Shown piece by piece: positions 44,322-53,480 of a stretch of 64,000 bases of DNA. The position numbers and the translations under genes are program-made. The notes under the pieces were generated by a model that was given only the letters and a program-made list of their open reading frames with translations, searched no databases and was not told the DNA's origin. Origin of the DNA: Chitinophaga agri (GTDB taxonomy: Bacteria; Bacteroidota; Bacteroidia; Chitinophagales; Chitinophagaceae); NCBI RefSeq assembly GCF_010093065.1, contig NZ_CP048113.1:5146001-5210000 (forward strand), written 5' to 3'. Every line of letters begins with the position of its first letter. Position 1 is the first letter of the stretch.

Positions 44322-46673
44322 ATGAAGGCAAATTATTTAGATGAACTGAATGAGCAGCAACGCCTCGCAGTAGAGCATATTAATGGTCCACTGATGATCG
44401 TGGCAGGCGCTGGCTCAGGTAAAACGAAAGTGTTGACCACGCGTATCGCACACCTGATGCGTCACGGGGTAGATGCGTTTAACATCCTTTCGCTTACATT
44501 TACTAATAAGGCTGCCCGTGAAATGAAAGAACGTGTGGAAAAGATCCTCGGTGGAACCGAAGCACGTAATCTTTACATTGGCACTTTTCACTCCGTGTTT
44601 GCTCGCCTGCTCAGGTCAGAAGCACATCGCCTCGGCTACCCCAACGATTTTACCATCTATGATTCTGATGATGCGAAAAGCGTGCTTAAGACCATCATAA
44701 ACGAACAGAACCTGGATGATAAACATTATAAGCCTAATCTGGTGTATAACCGCATTTCTGCGGCTAAGAACAGCCTGATGGGCCCAGAGGAATATCAGCA
44801 TGACTATGCCGTTCAGCAGGAAGATATGCGTGCTAACAGGCCGCTTACCGGTAAGCTGTATGATATGTACGCCAAGCGCTGCTTTAAAAACGGTGCAATG
44901 GACTTTGACGACCTGCTCTTCAAAATGTACCAGCTGCTGAAAAACTTCCCGGAAGTACTGCATAAATACCAGCATAAGTTCAAATACATCATGATCGATG
45001 AGTACCAGGATACCAACCCTGCTCAGTACGAGATCATCAAACTGCTCGGCGCCGCTCATGAGAATATTTGTGTGGTAGGTGACGATGCACAGAGTATTTA
45101 TTCCTTCCGCGGTGCTACTATCCAGAACATCCTTCAGTTTGAAAAAGACTACGATGATGCCAAAGTGGTAAAACTGGAACAGAACTATCGTTCTACAAAG
45201 TCGATCCTGAATGTGGCCAATGAGGTCATCTCCAATAACAAAGGCCAGATAGAAAAGAACCTCTGGACTGATAATGGAGACGGCGAAAAGATCAAGCTCG
45301 TAAGGACAATGACTGACAATGAAGAAGGTAAATTCGTTGCAGACACGATCGCTGAACAAAAACTCCGTAATCACTACGCCAACAAGGACTTTGCTATTCT
45401 CTACCGTACCAACGCCCAGAGCCGTGCATTTGAAGAAAACCTGCGCCGTAAAGCGATTCCTTACCGCATCTTCGGAGGTCTTTCCTTCTATCAGCGTAAA
45501 GAGATCAAAGACTTTATTTCCTACCTGCGTATTGTAACCAATCCACAGGAAGAGGAAAGTATGAAGCGTATTATCAACTATCCGGTACGTGGTATTGGTA
45601 AAACAACGGTTGATAAGTTGTCCGTACTCGCCAATGATCATAACATCACCTTCTGGAACGTACTGGAAAGGGCGGGAGAATTTGGATTTAAAAGTGGTAC
45701 GCTGGAAGCTATTGAGAACTTTGTTATCATGATACGCAGCTTCCAGGCGATGCTGGGAAAACACAACGCTTACGACATCGCTTTACAGGTTGGTAAATCT
45801 ACCAACATCGTAAAGGAGCTGTTCAACGATAAAACAACAGAGGGACTTGCCCGCTATGAGAATATCCAGGAGTTGCTGAACTCAATCAAGGAATTCACCG
45901 AAACACCTACGGAAGACGGTGAATTGCTGGAGGCAGAGAAATCACTGGGTAGCTATCTGCAGCAGATCACGCTGCTTACAGATGCCGATAAAGGCAATGA
46001 TGAGGATAGTGATGTGGTAAAACTGATGACCATTCACGCTGCAAAGGGACTGGAATTCCCGGTGGTATTTTCCGTAGGACTGGAAGAAAACCTGTTCCCA
46101 AGTGGACTCTCTATCAATTCAAGGGAGGAACTGGAAGAGGAACGCCGCCTGTTCTATGTGGTGATCACCCGTGCTAAATCCCGTCTCTTCCTTACCTACG
46201 CTAACAGTCGTTATCGCTTTGGTCAGCTGGTAAATAATGAATCCAGCCGTTTCCTGGAAGAGATGCCGGAGAAATATATAGACCGCAGCTATGCTGGCGG
46301 TAGCGGTGTAAACCGTAGTCCAATGAATAACGGTGGTGGTCTTTGGGGTAACAGCGGTAGTAACATATTTGACCGGATGCAGAAGAAAACACCGCAGTCT
46401 TCGCCACAACAATCTGCCGGTCCGCGTCCTGCACCAAGACCCATGCAGAATGCTGCGCCAAGTAACCATGTGCCTTCGCCTAACTTCACTCCGGACGATC
46501 CTGCTACGATGGAGGCCGGTATGGAGGTAGAACACCAGAAGTTCGGTTTCGGTACTATCGTCAATATGGATGGTCCGATGAACAACCGGGTGGCAACGGT
46601 TAACTTTCCCAAAGCAGGTGGTGAGAAAAAGATCATGCTGAACTATGCCCGCCTGATGATCGTAAAAAAATAA
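44322..46673 (+). CDS. UvrD/PcrA-type ATP-dependent DNA helicase
   Basis: 783 residues, superfamily 1A. Q-motif LNEQQRLAVEH, Walker A GAGSGKTKVL, motif Ia LTFTNKAAREMKER, Walker B MIDEYQDTNPAQYE, motif III DDAQSIYSFRGA, motif IV YRTNAQSRAFEE, motif V MTIHAAKGLEFPVVF and motif VI EERRLFYVVITRAK. The C-terminal 110 residues are a Pro/Gln/Asn-rich linker and a small Tudor-like end with EHQKFGFGTIV, as in PcrA. It unwinds DNA in repair and removes RecA filaments. The 382-codon frame opposite is a shadow. Confidence 0.96.
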   Translation: MKANYLDELNEQQRLAVEHINGPLMIVAGAGSGKTKVLTTRIAHLMRHGVDAFNILSLTFTNKAAREMKERVEKILGGTEARNLYIGTFHSVFARLLRSEAHRLGYPNDFTIYDSDDAKSVLKTIINEQNLDDKHYKPNLVYNRISAAKNSLMGPEEYQHDYAVQQEDMRANRPLTGKLYDMYAKRCFKNGAMDFDDLLFKMYQLLKNFPEVLHKYQHKFKYIMIDEYQDTNPAQYEIIKLLGAAHENICVVGDDAQSIYSFRGATIQNILQFEKDYDDAKVVKLEQNYRSTKSILNVANEVISNNKGQIEKNLWTDNGDGEKIKLVRTMTDNEEGKFVADTIAEQKLRNHYANKDFAILYRTNAQSRAFEENLRRKAIPYRIFGGLSFYQRKEIKDFISYLRIVTNPQEEESMKRIINYPVRGIGKTTVDKLSVLANDHNITFWNVLERAGEFGFKSGTLEAIENFVIMIRSFQAMLGKHNAYDIALQVGKSTNIVKELFNDKTTEGLARYENIQELLNSIKEFTETPTEDGELLEAEKSLGSYLQQITLLTDADKGNDEDSDVVKLMTIHAAKGLEFPVVFSVGLEENLFPSGLSINSREELEEERRLFYVVITRAKSRLFLTYANSRYRFGQLVNNESSRFLEEMPEKYIDRSYAGGSGVNRSPMNNGGGLWGNSGSNIFDRMQKKTPQSSPQQSAGPRPAPRPMQNAAPSNHVPSPNFTPDDPATMEAGMEVEHQKFGFGTIVNMDGPMNNRVATVNFPKAGGEKKIMLNYARLMIVKK

Positions 46674-46687
46674 TTGCACTATAACTG

Positions 46688-46728
46688 ACTGCAAGAGAAG
46701 GGAATTACCCCTCTCTTGCAGTTTTCAT
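46688..46728 (+). terminator. intrinsic terminator of the helicase gene
   Basis: Arms ACTGCAAGAGA and its complement at 46688-46698 and 46712-46722, then TTTCATTT. Confidence 0.8.
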
Positions 46729-46737
46729 TTATACAAG

Positions 46738-47199
46738 ATGATATCTTCCGCTATATTAAAATTGCGTCATTACTGTGCATACCAGGAGCGGTGCCATAGT
46801 GAGGTAAAGTCCAAATGCTTTGAACTGGGATTAAGAGGCGAGGAGGTGGATGCTGCCATTGCTGCCCTGATCACTGACAACTTTCTGAATGAGGAACGCT
46901 TTGCCAAAGCCTTTGCCGGCGGGAAATTCCGTACTAAACAATGGGGACGCAAGAAAATACTGATGGAGCTCAAACAACGTCAGGTATCGCCATATTGTAT
47001 CAAAAAGGGAATGGACGAGATTGATGCCGAGGATTATGACAAAACGTTGTATAGCCTGACGGAGAAGAAATATGCCTCCCTGAAAGGAGAACAATACCTT
47101 AAGAGGAAGTATAAAACCATGCAGTACCTCCTTCAAAAGGGGTATGAACCTGATCTGATCCAGGAAGCCGTTGAACAAATCGCAAAAGGAGGCGAATAG
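46738..47199 (+). CDS. recX: RecX family regulatory protein
   Basis: 153 residues, helical RecX repeats: LKLRHYCAYQERCHSEVKSK at the first repeat, LITDNFLNEERFAKAFAGGK (the conserved DxRFA-like block reads EERFAKAF) and GRKKILMELKQRQV. It binds RecA filaments and limits their growth. recA is not adjacent; the helicase gene upstream is another RecA-filament modulator. The start is an ATG 10 bp after the helicase terminator. Confidence 0.9.
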   Translation: MISSAILKLRHYCAYQERCHSEVKSKCFELGLRGEEVDAAIAALITDNFLNEERFAKAFAGGKFRTKQWGRKKILMELKQRQVSPYCIKKGMDEIDAEDYDKTLYSLTEKKYASLKGEQYLKRKYKTMQYLLQKGYEPDLIQEAVEQIAKGGE

Positions 47200-47367
47200 T
47201 TAGCCCATAATTTTCAAACTTTTTAAACGAAGTCATCGTAATTTGCAATGATCAATCAGGAGTTGAGATTAAGCAAAGGATGACATCGGCAATACAGACA
47301 TTCCTTTGATATTAATCCAGCCAATATTCCTGATCCCAAATTATCAAATTCCTAATTAGAATTATAT

Positions 47368-48162
47368 ATGTCAGATCTGAAGGTCACGCTAATACAAACC
47401 AACCTGCACTGGGAAAACGTTGAAGAGAATCTTCGCATGTTCGATGAAAAGATCAATTCCATCAAGGAAAGGACCGAAGTAGTGGTCCTGCCCGAGATGT
47501 TTAGTACAGGCTTTAGTATGGCTCCCGAAAGACTGGCGCAAAAGATGGATGGTTCCGCTGTACAGTGGATGAAGCAGAAGGCGGCAGAAAAGAACATCAT
47601 CATCACGGGAAGCCTGATCATAGAAGAAGATGGCCAGTACTGGAACCGCCTGATCTGGATGCAGCCCAATGGTGTGTTCGGCACATATAACAAACGTCAC
47701 CTGTTCGGTTTCGGTGGGGAGCATGAACATTACCAGGCAGGCGATAAACGCCTGATCGCTTCTGTAAAGGGCTGGAAAGTGTGCCTGACAGTATGTTACG
47801 ATCTCCGTTTCCCGGTATGGTCCAGAAATGCTATCTCACCTGAGACAGATGCTCCTGCCTACGATGTGTTGATCAACGTGGCCAACTGGCCTGAGCGGAG
47901 AAGCACTCCCTGGAAAACACTGATTCATGCACGTGCTATCGAGAATCAATGTTATGCTATCGGTGTGAACAGGGTAGGTAATGATGGCAATAACATTTAT
48001 CATAGTGGCGACTCCAGCCTGATAGATCCACTCGGTGAGATCATCTATCGCAAGTCACATGATGAAGATATTTTTACAACGACACTCGAACGCGCCCGCC
48101 TCGATGAAGTGAGGAAAAATTTCCCGTTCCTGAAGGATGCTGATAAATTCCAGATATTTTAA
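47368..48162 (+). CDS. nitrilase-family amidase (omega-amidase type)
   Basis: 264 residues. The catalytic triad of the nitrilase superfamily is visible: Glu in VVLPEMFSTGFSM, Lys in TYNKRHLFGFGGEH, and Cys in CLTVCYDLRFPVW. The FSTGFSM and LFGFGGEH blocks match the YafV/NIT2 omega-amidase group, which hydrolyses 2-oxoglutaramate and 2-oxosuccinamate. It is followed by the VOC gene, whose ATG shares one base with this stop, so the two are co-translated. Confidence 0.9.
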   Translation: MSDLKVTLIQTNLHWENVEENLRMFDEKINSIKERTEVVVLPEMFSTGFSMAPERLAQKMDGSAVQWMKQKAAEKNIIITGSLIIEEDGQYWNRLIWMQPNGVFGTYNKRHLFGFGGEHEHYQAGDKRLIASVKGWKVCLTVCYDLRFPVWSRNAISPETDAPAYDVLINVANWPERRSTPWKTLIHARAIENQCYAIGVNRVGNDGNNIYHSGDSSLIDPLGEIIYRKSHDEDIFTTTLERARLDEVRKNFPFLKDADKFQIF

Positions 48163-48545
48163 TGTTGAAGGGCGTACATCATATTGCTATCATTTGTTCT
48201 GATTACGAACGAAGTAAGCGTTTCTATACAGAAGTACTCGGTCTGAAGATCATCCGCGAAGTTTACCGGCTTGAACGCCAGTCATACAAGCTGGACCTGG
48301 AACTGAACGGGACCTATGTCATCGAATTGTTCTCCTTTCCCGATCCTCCTTCAAGAGTCAGTGGCCCCGAGGCCGCTGGATTAAGACACCTGGCTTTCAC
48401 TGTCGATGATATCGACGAGGTGGTTGCCCACCTGGAATTATGTAACGTAACGCCAGAACCTGTACGTGTTGATCCTTACACAGGCAAACGATTTACTTTC
48501 TTTACGGATCCTGACGGATTGCCGCTGGAGCTATATGAAGCATAA
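48162..48545 (+). CDS. VOC-family protein, SMU1112c/YaeR type
   Basis: 127 residues, a glyoxalase I-like fold of two beta-alpha-beta3 units: GVHHIAIICSDYERSKRFY at the start with a metal His, KLDLELNGTYVIELFSFP with the Glu, GLRHLAFTVDDID with the second His, and DPDGLPLELYEA with the terminal Glu. This four-ligand pattern is that of metal-binding VOC proteins related to glyoxalase I. Its substrate is unknown. Translationally coupled to the nitrilase gene. Confidence 0.9.
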   Translation: MLKGVHHIAIICSDYERSKRFYTEVLGLKIIREVYRLERQSYKLDLELNGTYVIELFSFPDPPSRVSGPEAAGLRHLAFTVDDIDEVVAHLELCNVTPEPVRVDPYTGKRFTFFTDPDGLPLELYEA

Positions 48546-48614
48546 AAACAGGTGAAGAGAAACCATTTGGTATTGACTTTGCCTGTTATCCTATAGATAC
48601 TAAAAACATTGTCA

Positions 48615-49721
48615 ATGCTTAGGGCTTATATCAACACCCGTGTTTTCAACGGTGACTTATGGCTGGACGGCTATGCCGTTATCACAGAGAATGACCGCAT
48701 CCAACAGGTAGTTCCGCAGGTACAGGTGCCTGAAGCGGCTGAACTCATTGATCTGAAGGGCGATATACTGGCTCCGGCCTTTATAGATCTGCAGATCTAT
48801 GGTGGTAATGGCCGGCTGTTCCCACTTACACCGGATACAGCGACCCTAAAGGCGACATATGAATACTGTCAGTCCGGTGGCGCTGCTTTCTTTATGCCCA
48901 CCATCCCCACGCATTCAAGGGAAGTAATCAGCAGAGCTATAGCCGCTGTACGCCAGTATTGGCAGGAGGGAGGAAAAGGAGTATTGGGACTACACCTGGA
49001 AGGCCCCTTCATGAATGTGGAAAAGAAGGGCGCCCATCTTGAGCATTACATTGTAAAGCCAACAGCTGCATACATTGATGCACTGCTGGCAGAGGGTGAA
49101 GGCATCATTAAAATGATGACACTTGCACCTGAATGCTGTGACCCATCCCTGATAAAGCGTTTACAGGAAGCTGGAGTACTGGTCTCTGCCGGACATAGTA
49201 ATGCTGATTATGCTACTGCCTGCAGGTTCTTTAATGACGGTATTACCACCGCCACACACCTCTTTAATGCCATGTCGCCTTTCCAACACCGTGCTCCCGG
49301 TCTTGTGGGCGCCATCTATGATCATCCTACTGTACATTCCAGCATAGTACCTGATGGTATACATGTGGACTTTGCCGCACTGCGCATCAGTCATAAAATA
49401 ATGGGAGAACGCCTTTTCCTGATCACTGACGCTGTAGTAGAAGCGAGGGAGGGAGATTACATCTACGTAGAGGAGACGGACCGGTATGTGAATGCGCAGG
49501 GTACGCTGGCCGGCTCTAAACTGACCATGCATAAAGGGGTAAAGAACTGTATCCAGGAAGCGTGTATTCTACCAGAAGAAGCCCTGCGTATGGGATCTCT
49601 GTATGCGGCGAATGTGGCAGGCCTGTCTCATGAATTAGGTAAAATAGCGCCAGGGTATATGGCGGCAATGGTGGTATTGGATACCAGTTGGGAGTTGAAA
49701 CAGTTAATTGGGTTATCTTAG
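48615..49721 (+). CDS. nagA: N-acetylglucosamine-6-phosphate deacetylase
   Basis: 368 residues from the ATG at 48615 (a TTG two codons before is not preferred). Family blocks: APAFIDLQIYGGNG, LHLEGPFMN with the metal Glu, VSAGHSNADY and THLFNAMSPFQHR with metal His, SIVPDGIHVD, and FLITDAV with the catalytic Asp. It removes acetate from GlcNAc-6-phosphate in recycling or catabolism of amino sugars such as chitin. No nagB is adjacent. The next gene starts 21 bp later. Confidence 0.93.
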   Translation: MLRAYINTRVFNGDLWLDGYAVITENDRIQQVVPQVQVPEAAELIDLKGDILAPAFIDLQIYGGNGRLFPLTPDTATLKATYEYCQSGGAAFFMPTIPTHSREVISRAIAAVRQYWQEGGKGVLGLHLEGPFMNVEKKGAHLEHYIVKPTAAYIDALLAEGEGIIKMMTLAPECCDPSLIKRLQEAGVLVSAGHSNADYATACRFFNDGITTATHLFNAMSPFQHRAPGLVGAIYDHPTVHSSIVPDGIHVDFAALRISHKIMGERLFLITDAVVEAREGDYIYVEETDRYVNAQGTLAGSKLTMHKGVKNCIQEACILPEEALRMGSLYAANVAGLSHELGKIAPGYMAAMVVLDTSWELKQLIGLS

Positions 49722-49742
49722 CGGTTTCAACTTCAAACTCGC

Positions 49743-51416
49743 ATGGCCATCATACAATACTTTAAGAAAAACCAGTACAAGAACCTTTTCTTCCTGATAT
49801 GGCTTTTACTTGCACTGGTCCAGGCCGGGTTTACCGAGCTAATGGATGATGAAGCCTACTATTGGGTATATTCCCGCCACCTCGACTGGGGGTATTTTGA
49901 TCATCCGCCGATGGTGGCACTGCTGATCAAAATGGGATATGCGCTGTTCCACAATGAACTCGGGGTACGCCTGGGAATGATCGTACTGAATCTGTTCACG
50001 CTGGTTATTACTGATAAACTGATCCCCCGCAAAGATAACAAACTGTTTTATCTGCTGCTGTGTGTCATGGGCGCAATGCAACTGGGAGGAATGCTGGCCG
50101 TACCCGATATTCCGCTGATCTTTTTTACTGCGCTGTTCTTCCTGGTATATCGTGATTTCCTGGAACAGCAAACCTGGAAGAATACACTATTACTCGCGCT
50201 GAGCATGGCTTTGATGTTCTACAGTAAGTACCATGGTATTCTCATTGTAGGCTTCACTGTTATCTCTAACCTGAACCTGCTGCGGGTCTTTAAGTTCTAT
50301 GTAGCCTGTATCGTAACTGCTATCCTGTTCATGCCGCATCTTTACTGGCAGTATGCACATAATTTCCCCTCGCTGCAATACCATCTGTTAGAGCGGAACG
50401 CCAGCAGTTACAGTATCAGTTATACGATGGAGTATATCCTGGGACAGTTGCTGTTATTCGGTCCCATAGCCGGTTGGCTCATATTATACTATGCGTTTGT
50501 ATGCCCAATACAAAATACATTTGAGCGCGCACTGAAATTTTGTGTAATTGGGGTACTGGCATTCTTCCTGATCAGTACTTTCAAAGGAAGGGTGGAGTCA
50601 AACTGGACTGTCATGCTGTTCACGCCATCGCTGATACTGGCTCATCAGTCTGTACGCAGAAAACGTTCGCTGAAATGGTCGCTGCGGGTCCTGCCTTACC
50701 TCGCTGTATTCACCCTCTTTCTGGTAGCAGTGACGAGAGTATACATGGTATGGGATTTTATGCCGGCGGTGACTGTTCGTCCGGAGATCCATCATAATAA
50801 ACCATGGGCGGCTGAAATGAAAAGACAGGCTGCTGGTCGGCCGGTAGTGTTTATCAACAGTTATCAGTGGCCTTCGAAATATATGTTCTATAGCGGTGAG
50901 CTGGCTTATGTGATCAATAACCGGTACAACCGCAGGAACCAGTATAACTATTGGGATACGGAAAAACAGTTATGGGGCAAGCCTGCGATGATCACTTTCA
51001 CGCCAGACAACAAGCTGCCTTTCTCCAACAGCTTTAATACTGTAAAAGGAGCATGGAATGCCTATAGTGCGGATCCTTACTATTCTTACACGCTGCTCAC
51101 ATTAGAGACTGCGATGCAGAAGGTAACAGTAAAAAGAGGAGAGCGCATGCCTTTTATACTGCATCTGAAAAATGGGTATAATGGTCCGGTACCGGTGGAT
51201 AAGGAACATGAAGCTGTTCTGGGTTATGCGTTCCTGGAAGCACAGAGTGGTGTGAAATCCGACCTTACTGTCAGCAGGGCTATTGACCGCCGCCTGATCC
51301 GCATGGAAGTGACTATGCCGGATGAACCGGGCACCTATCATCTGAAATTCTGTGTGTTCTCAGGCATATTACCGCCGACGCATAATAGCCAGACCGTGCT
51401 GGTTGAAGTGAAATAA
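49743..51416 (+). CDS. ArnT-like family 39 glycosyltransferase
   Basis: 557 residues with about ten membrane helices in the first 340 and a periplasmic C-terminal domain. MDDEAYYWVYSRHLDWGYFD carries the DE pair of GT-C enzymes (PMT/ArnT), and HPPMVALLI follows as in the family. These enzymes move a sugar from a polyprenyl-phosphate donor to lipid A or protein outside the inner membrane. The acceptor is unknown. It is transcribed after nagA with 21 bp between them, and a terminator follows. Confidence 0.9.
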   Translation: MAIIQYFKKNQYKNLFFLIWLLLALVQAGFTELMDDEAYYWVYSRHLDWGYFDHPPMVALLIKMGYALFHNELGVRLGMIVLNLFTLVITDKLIPRKDNKLFYLLLCVMGAMQLGGMLAVPDIPLIFFTALFFLVYRDFLEQQTWKNTLLLALSMALMFYSKYHGILIVGFTVISNLNLLRVFKFYVACIVTAILFMPHLYWQYAHNFPSLQYHLLERNASSYSISYTMEYILGQLLLFGPIAGWLILYYAFVCPIQNTFERALKFCVIGVLAFFLISTFKGRVESNWTVMLFTPSLILAHQSVRRKRSLKWSLRVLPYLAVFTLFLVAVTRVYMVWDFMPAVTVRPEIHHNKPWAAEMKRQAAGRPVVFINSYQWPSKYMFYSGELAYVINNRYNRRNQYNYWDTEKQLWGKPAMITFTPDNKLPFSNSFNTVKGAWNAYSADPYYSYTLLTLETAMQKVTVKRGERMPFILHLKNGYNGPVPVDKEHEAVLGYAFLEAQSGVKSDLTVSRAIDRRLIRMEVTMPDEPGTYHLKFCVFSGILPPTHNSQTVLVEVK

Positions 51417-51433
51417 CAAGCTAATAAGAACGA

Positions 51434-51469
51434 AAAATGGCGTATCAATCACTATTGATACGCCATTTT
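51434..51469. terminator. bidirectional terminator
   Basis: Perfect 15-bp arms at 51434-51448 and 51455-51469 (AAAATGGCGTATCAA) between convergent genes. Confidence 0.88.
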
Positions 51470-51498
51470 AATATAACCGGCTGTGGCCGGCGAATTAC

Positions 51499-52533
51499 TT
51501 ATTGCTGGAATGCATTCCACCCCTGTGATACCAGCTTGAACTTATTCCCACCCTTGGTGAAAATATGTGCACCTTCACTGATATCTGTCATATAACCGAT
51601 CACACTGATCTGTTCAGATAGCACGATCTTATCATGGTCTTCCTGTTTGATGGTGAATAACAGTTCATAGTCCTCGCCACCGCTTAACGCTGCCGCGGTT
51701 GGGTCCAGACTGAATTTCAGCGCCTGTTCCTTCGTTTCGTTAGCAATAGGGATCTTCTCTTCGTACAGTCTCACCCCCAGGTTGCTTTGTTTGCAGATGT
51801 GCAGTATTTCAGAGCTGAGGCCATCACTCACGTCCATCATGGAGGTGGGTTGTATATCCTGCTGTTGCAGGAACTCAATGATATCGCGGCGTGCTTCCGG
51901 TTTCAGCAAGCGACCGATAATGTAGGTCTGGTTTTCCAGGTCGGGCTGCAGCTGAGGACTTTCCAGGTAGATCTTTTTCTCTCTTTCCAGTAGCGTCAGC
52001 CCCAGGAATGCAGCACCCAGATCGCCAGATACGCAAAGCAGGTCTCCTTTCTGGGCAGTAGAACGTTTAACGAATGTGTCCGGCGCTACTTCACCAATAG
52101 CAGTAACACTGATGATGAAGCCCTTATTGGAAGAAGAGGTATCGCCCCCTATCAGGTCTACGCCATATTTCTCACAGGCAGCATACACACCTTCGTAGAA
52201 CTCACTGAGTGCATCTACGGAGAAGCGGTTGCTAAAGGCAATGCTCACCGTGATCTGCGTAGGTGTTGCATTCATTGCATAGATGTCAGAGAGGTTCACC
52301 ACGACTGATTTGTAACCCAGGTGTTTCAGCGGGGTATACATCAGATCAAAGTGGATACCTTCTACCAGCATGTCGGTAGAGACTACTGTCTGGCGTCCGA
52401 AATGATCAATAACAGCAGCGTCATCGCCTACACCGAGAATCGTGCTTGCCTGTTGTATTTCTATATTTTTTGTAAGCAGTTCTATCAGTCCGAACTCCCC
52501 GAGGGAGTTAATCTCTGTTCTTTCTTCGCTCAT
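51499..52533 (-). CDS. thiL: thiamine-monophosphate kinase
   Basis: 344 residues of the AIR-synthase/PurM fold. ILGVGDDAAVIDHFG gives the metal-binding Asp pair, STDMLVEGIHFD the next, VVNLSDIYAMNATP, GGDTSSS and DVSDGLSSEILHI the nucleotide-site loops, and ALSGGEDYELLF the C-terminal block. It phosphorylates thiamine phosphate to the pyrophosphate coenzyme. Downstream of the inositol-monophosphatase-like gene by 16 bp on the same strand. No other thi genes are seen here. Confidence 0.95.
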   Translation of the reverse strand: MSEERTEINSLGEFGLIELLTKNIEIQQASTILGVGDDAAVIDHFGRQTVVSTDMLVEGIHFDLMYTPLKHLGYKSVVVNLSDIYAMNATPTQITVSIAFSNRFSVDALSEFYEGVYAACEKYGVDLIGGDTSSSNKGFIISVTAIGEVAPDTFVKRSTAQKGDLLCVSGDLGAAFLGLTLLEREKKIYLESPQLQPDLENQTYIIGRLLKPEARRDIIEFLQQQDIQPTSMMDVSDGLSSEILHICKQSNLGVRLYEEKIPIANETKEQALKFSLDPTAAALSGGEDYELLFTIKQEDHDKIVLSEQISVIGYMTDISEGAHIFTKGGNKFKLVSQGWNAFQQ

Positions 52534-52549
52534 GGTATATGATATTAGA

Positions 52550-53323
52550 TCAGTATTTACCGTTTACAATATCTACCAGTGGCTCATGGATGAGGTTATT
52601 GGTAGCTATCAGTGTACGTTGATAAGGAGAATAGCGGTTGCCTTTGAAATCGGTCACCTTCCCGCCGGCTTCTTCCACAATCAGAAAACCAGCAGCTGCG
52701 TCCCAGGCATTCAGGCTGTGTTCGTAGTAACCGTCAAAGCGGCCACAGGCTACCCAGCACAGGTCAATGGCAGCAGAACCGAGACGGCGTACCGGCTGGC
52801 CCTGTTTAATAAAATACTCAAATATTTCTGCCGGGCTATGTGTATATTCTCCCCATGTATAAGGAAAGCCGGTTGCCATACAGGCTTTTTTGATGTCCGC
52901 TTTTGCGGATACCTGTATACGCTTGTCATTCAGGAAAGCACCCTGTCCTTTTTCAGCAAAGAAAAATTCATTCAGAAACGGATTATAAACCGCTCCCAGT
53001 ATCATTTCTCCATCCTGCTCTACTCCGATAGATACACAGCAGATAGGGATACCATGCGCGAAGTTCACCGTACCATCCAGTGGATCGATGATCCATTTGA
53101 CATTTGAGTCAGATACCAGTTCTCCTGATTCTTCACTCAGAATGAAGTGGTCGGGAAAGTTTTCCCTGATCACACTGAAAATGGCAGTCTCTGCATTCTT
53201 ATCCGCTTCTGTAACAAGGTCATTTACTGAGCTTTTGCTCAATACCTCGAAAGAGCCATTAAAGTATTGCTGTAGAACATCTCCGCCGGCTTTTGCTGCT
53301 TTGAGTAGGGTTGCTTTTAACAT
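52550..53323 (-). CDS. inositol monophosphatase family protein
   Basis: 257 residues from the ATG at 53323 (an extension to 53359 has no family match). SEESGE gives the metal-binding Glu, IIDPLDGTVNFAHGIP the DPxDGT core, and NAWDAAAGFLIVEEAGGKV the WDxAAG block. It may act on myo-inositol 1-phosphate, on 3'-phosphoadenosine 5'-phosphate (CysQ-like) or on another sugar phosphate; the exact substrate cannot be told. It is the first gene of a pair with thiL. Confidence 0.92.
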   Translation of the reverse strand: MLKATLLKAAKAGGDVLQQYFNGSFEVLSKSSVNDLVTEADKNAETAIFSVIRENFPDHFILSEESGELVSDSNVKWIIDPLDGTVNFAHGIPICCVSIGVEQDGEMILGAVYNPFLNEFFFAEKGQGAFLNDKRIQVSAKADIKKACMATGFPYTWGEYTHSPAEIFEYFIKQGQPVRRLGSAAIDLCWVACGRFDGYYEHSLNAWDAAAGFLIVEEAGGKVTDFKGNRYSPYQRTLIATNNLIHEPLVDIVNGKY

Positions 53324-53480
53324 GGGGCAAAGGTACGCGGGAATTTTTTTTCTAACCATATCGTTTTTGTTAATATGTTTGTGATAGATTGCCAGCGGTC
53401 AGATACAAGTAATTCAAATTCCGGCCGTCGCAATCTAAAATCGGCGTATTTTTGCAGCTAATAAATGAGAAGGAAAATTA

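Noticed and set aside
44616..45764. 382-codon open frame on the minus strand
   Set aside because: It lies fully inside the PcrA-type helicase gene and has no family features.
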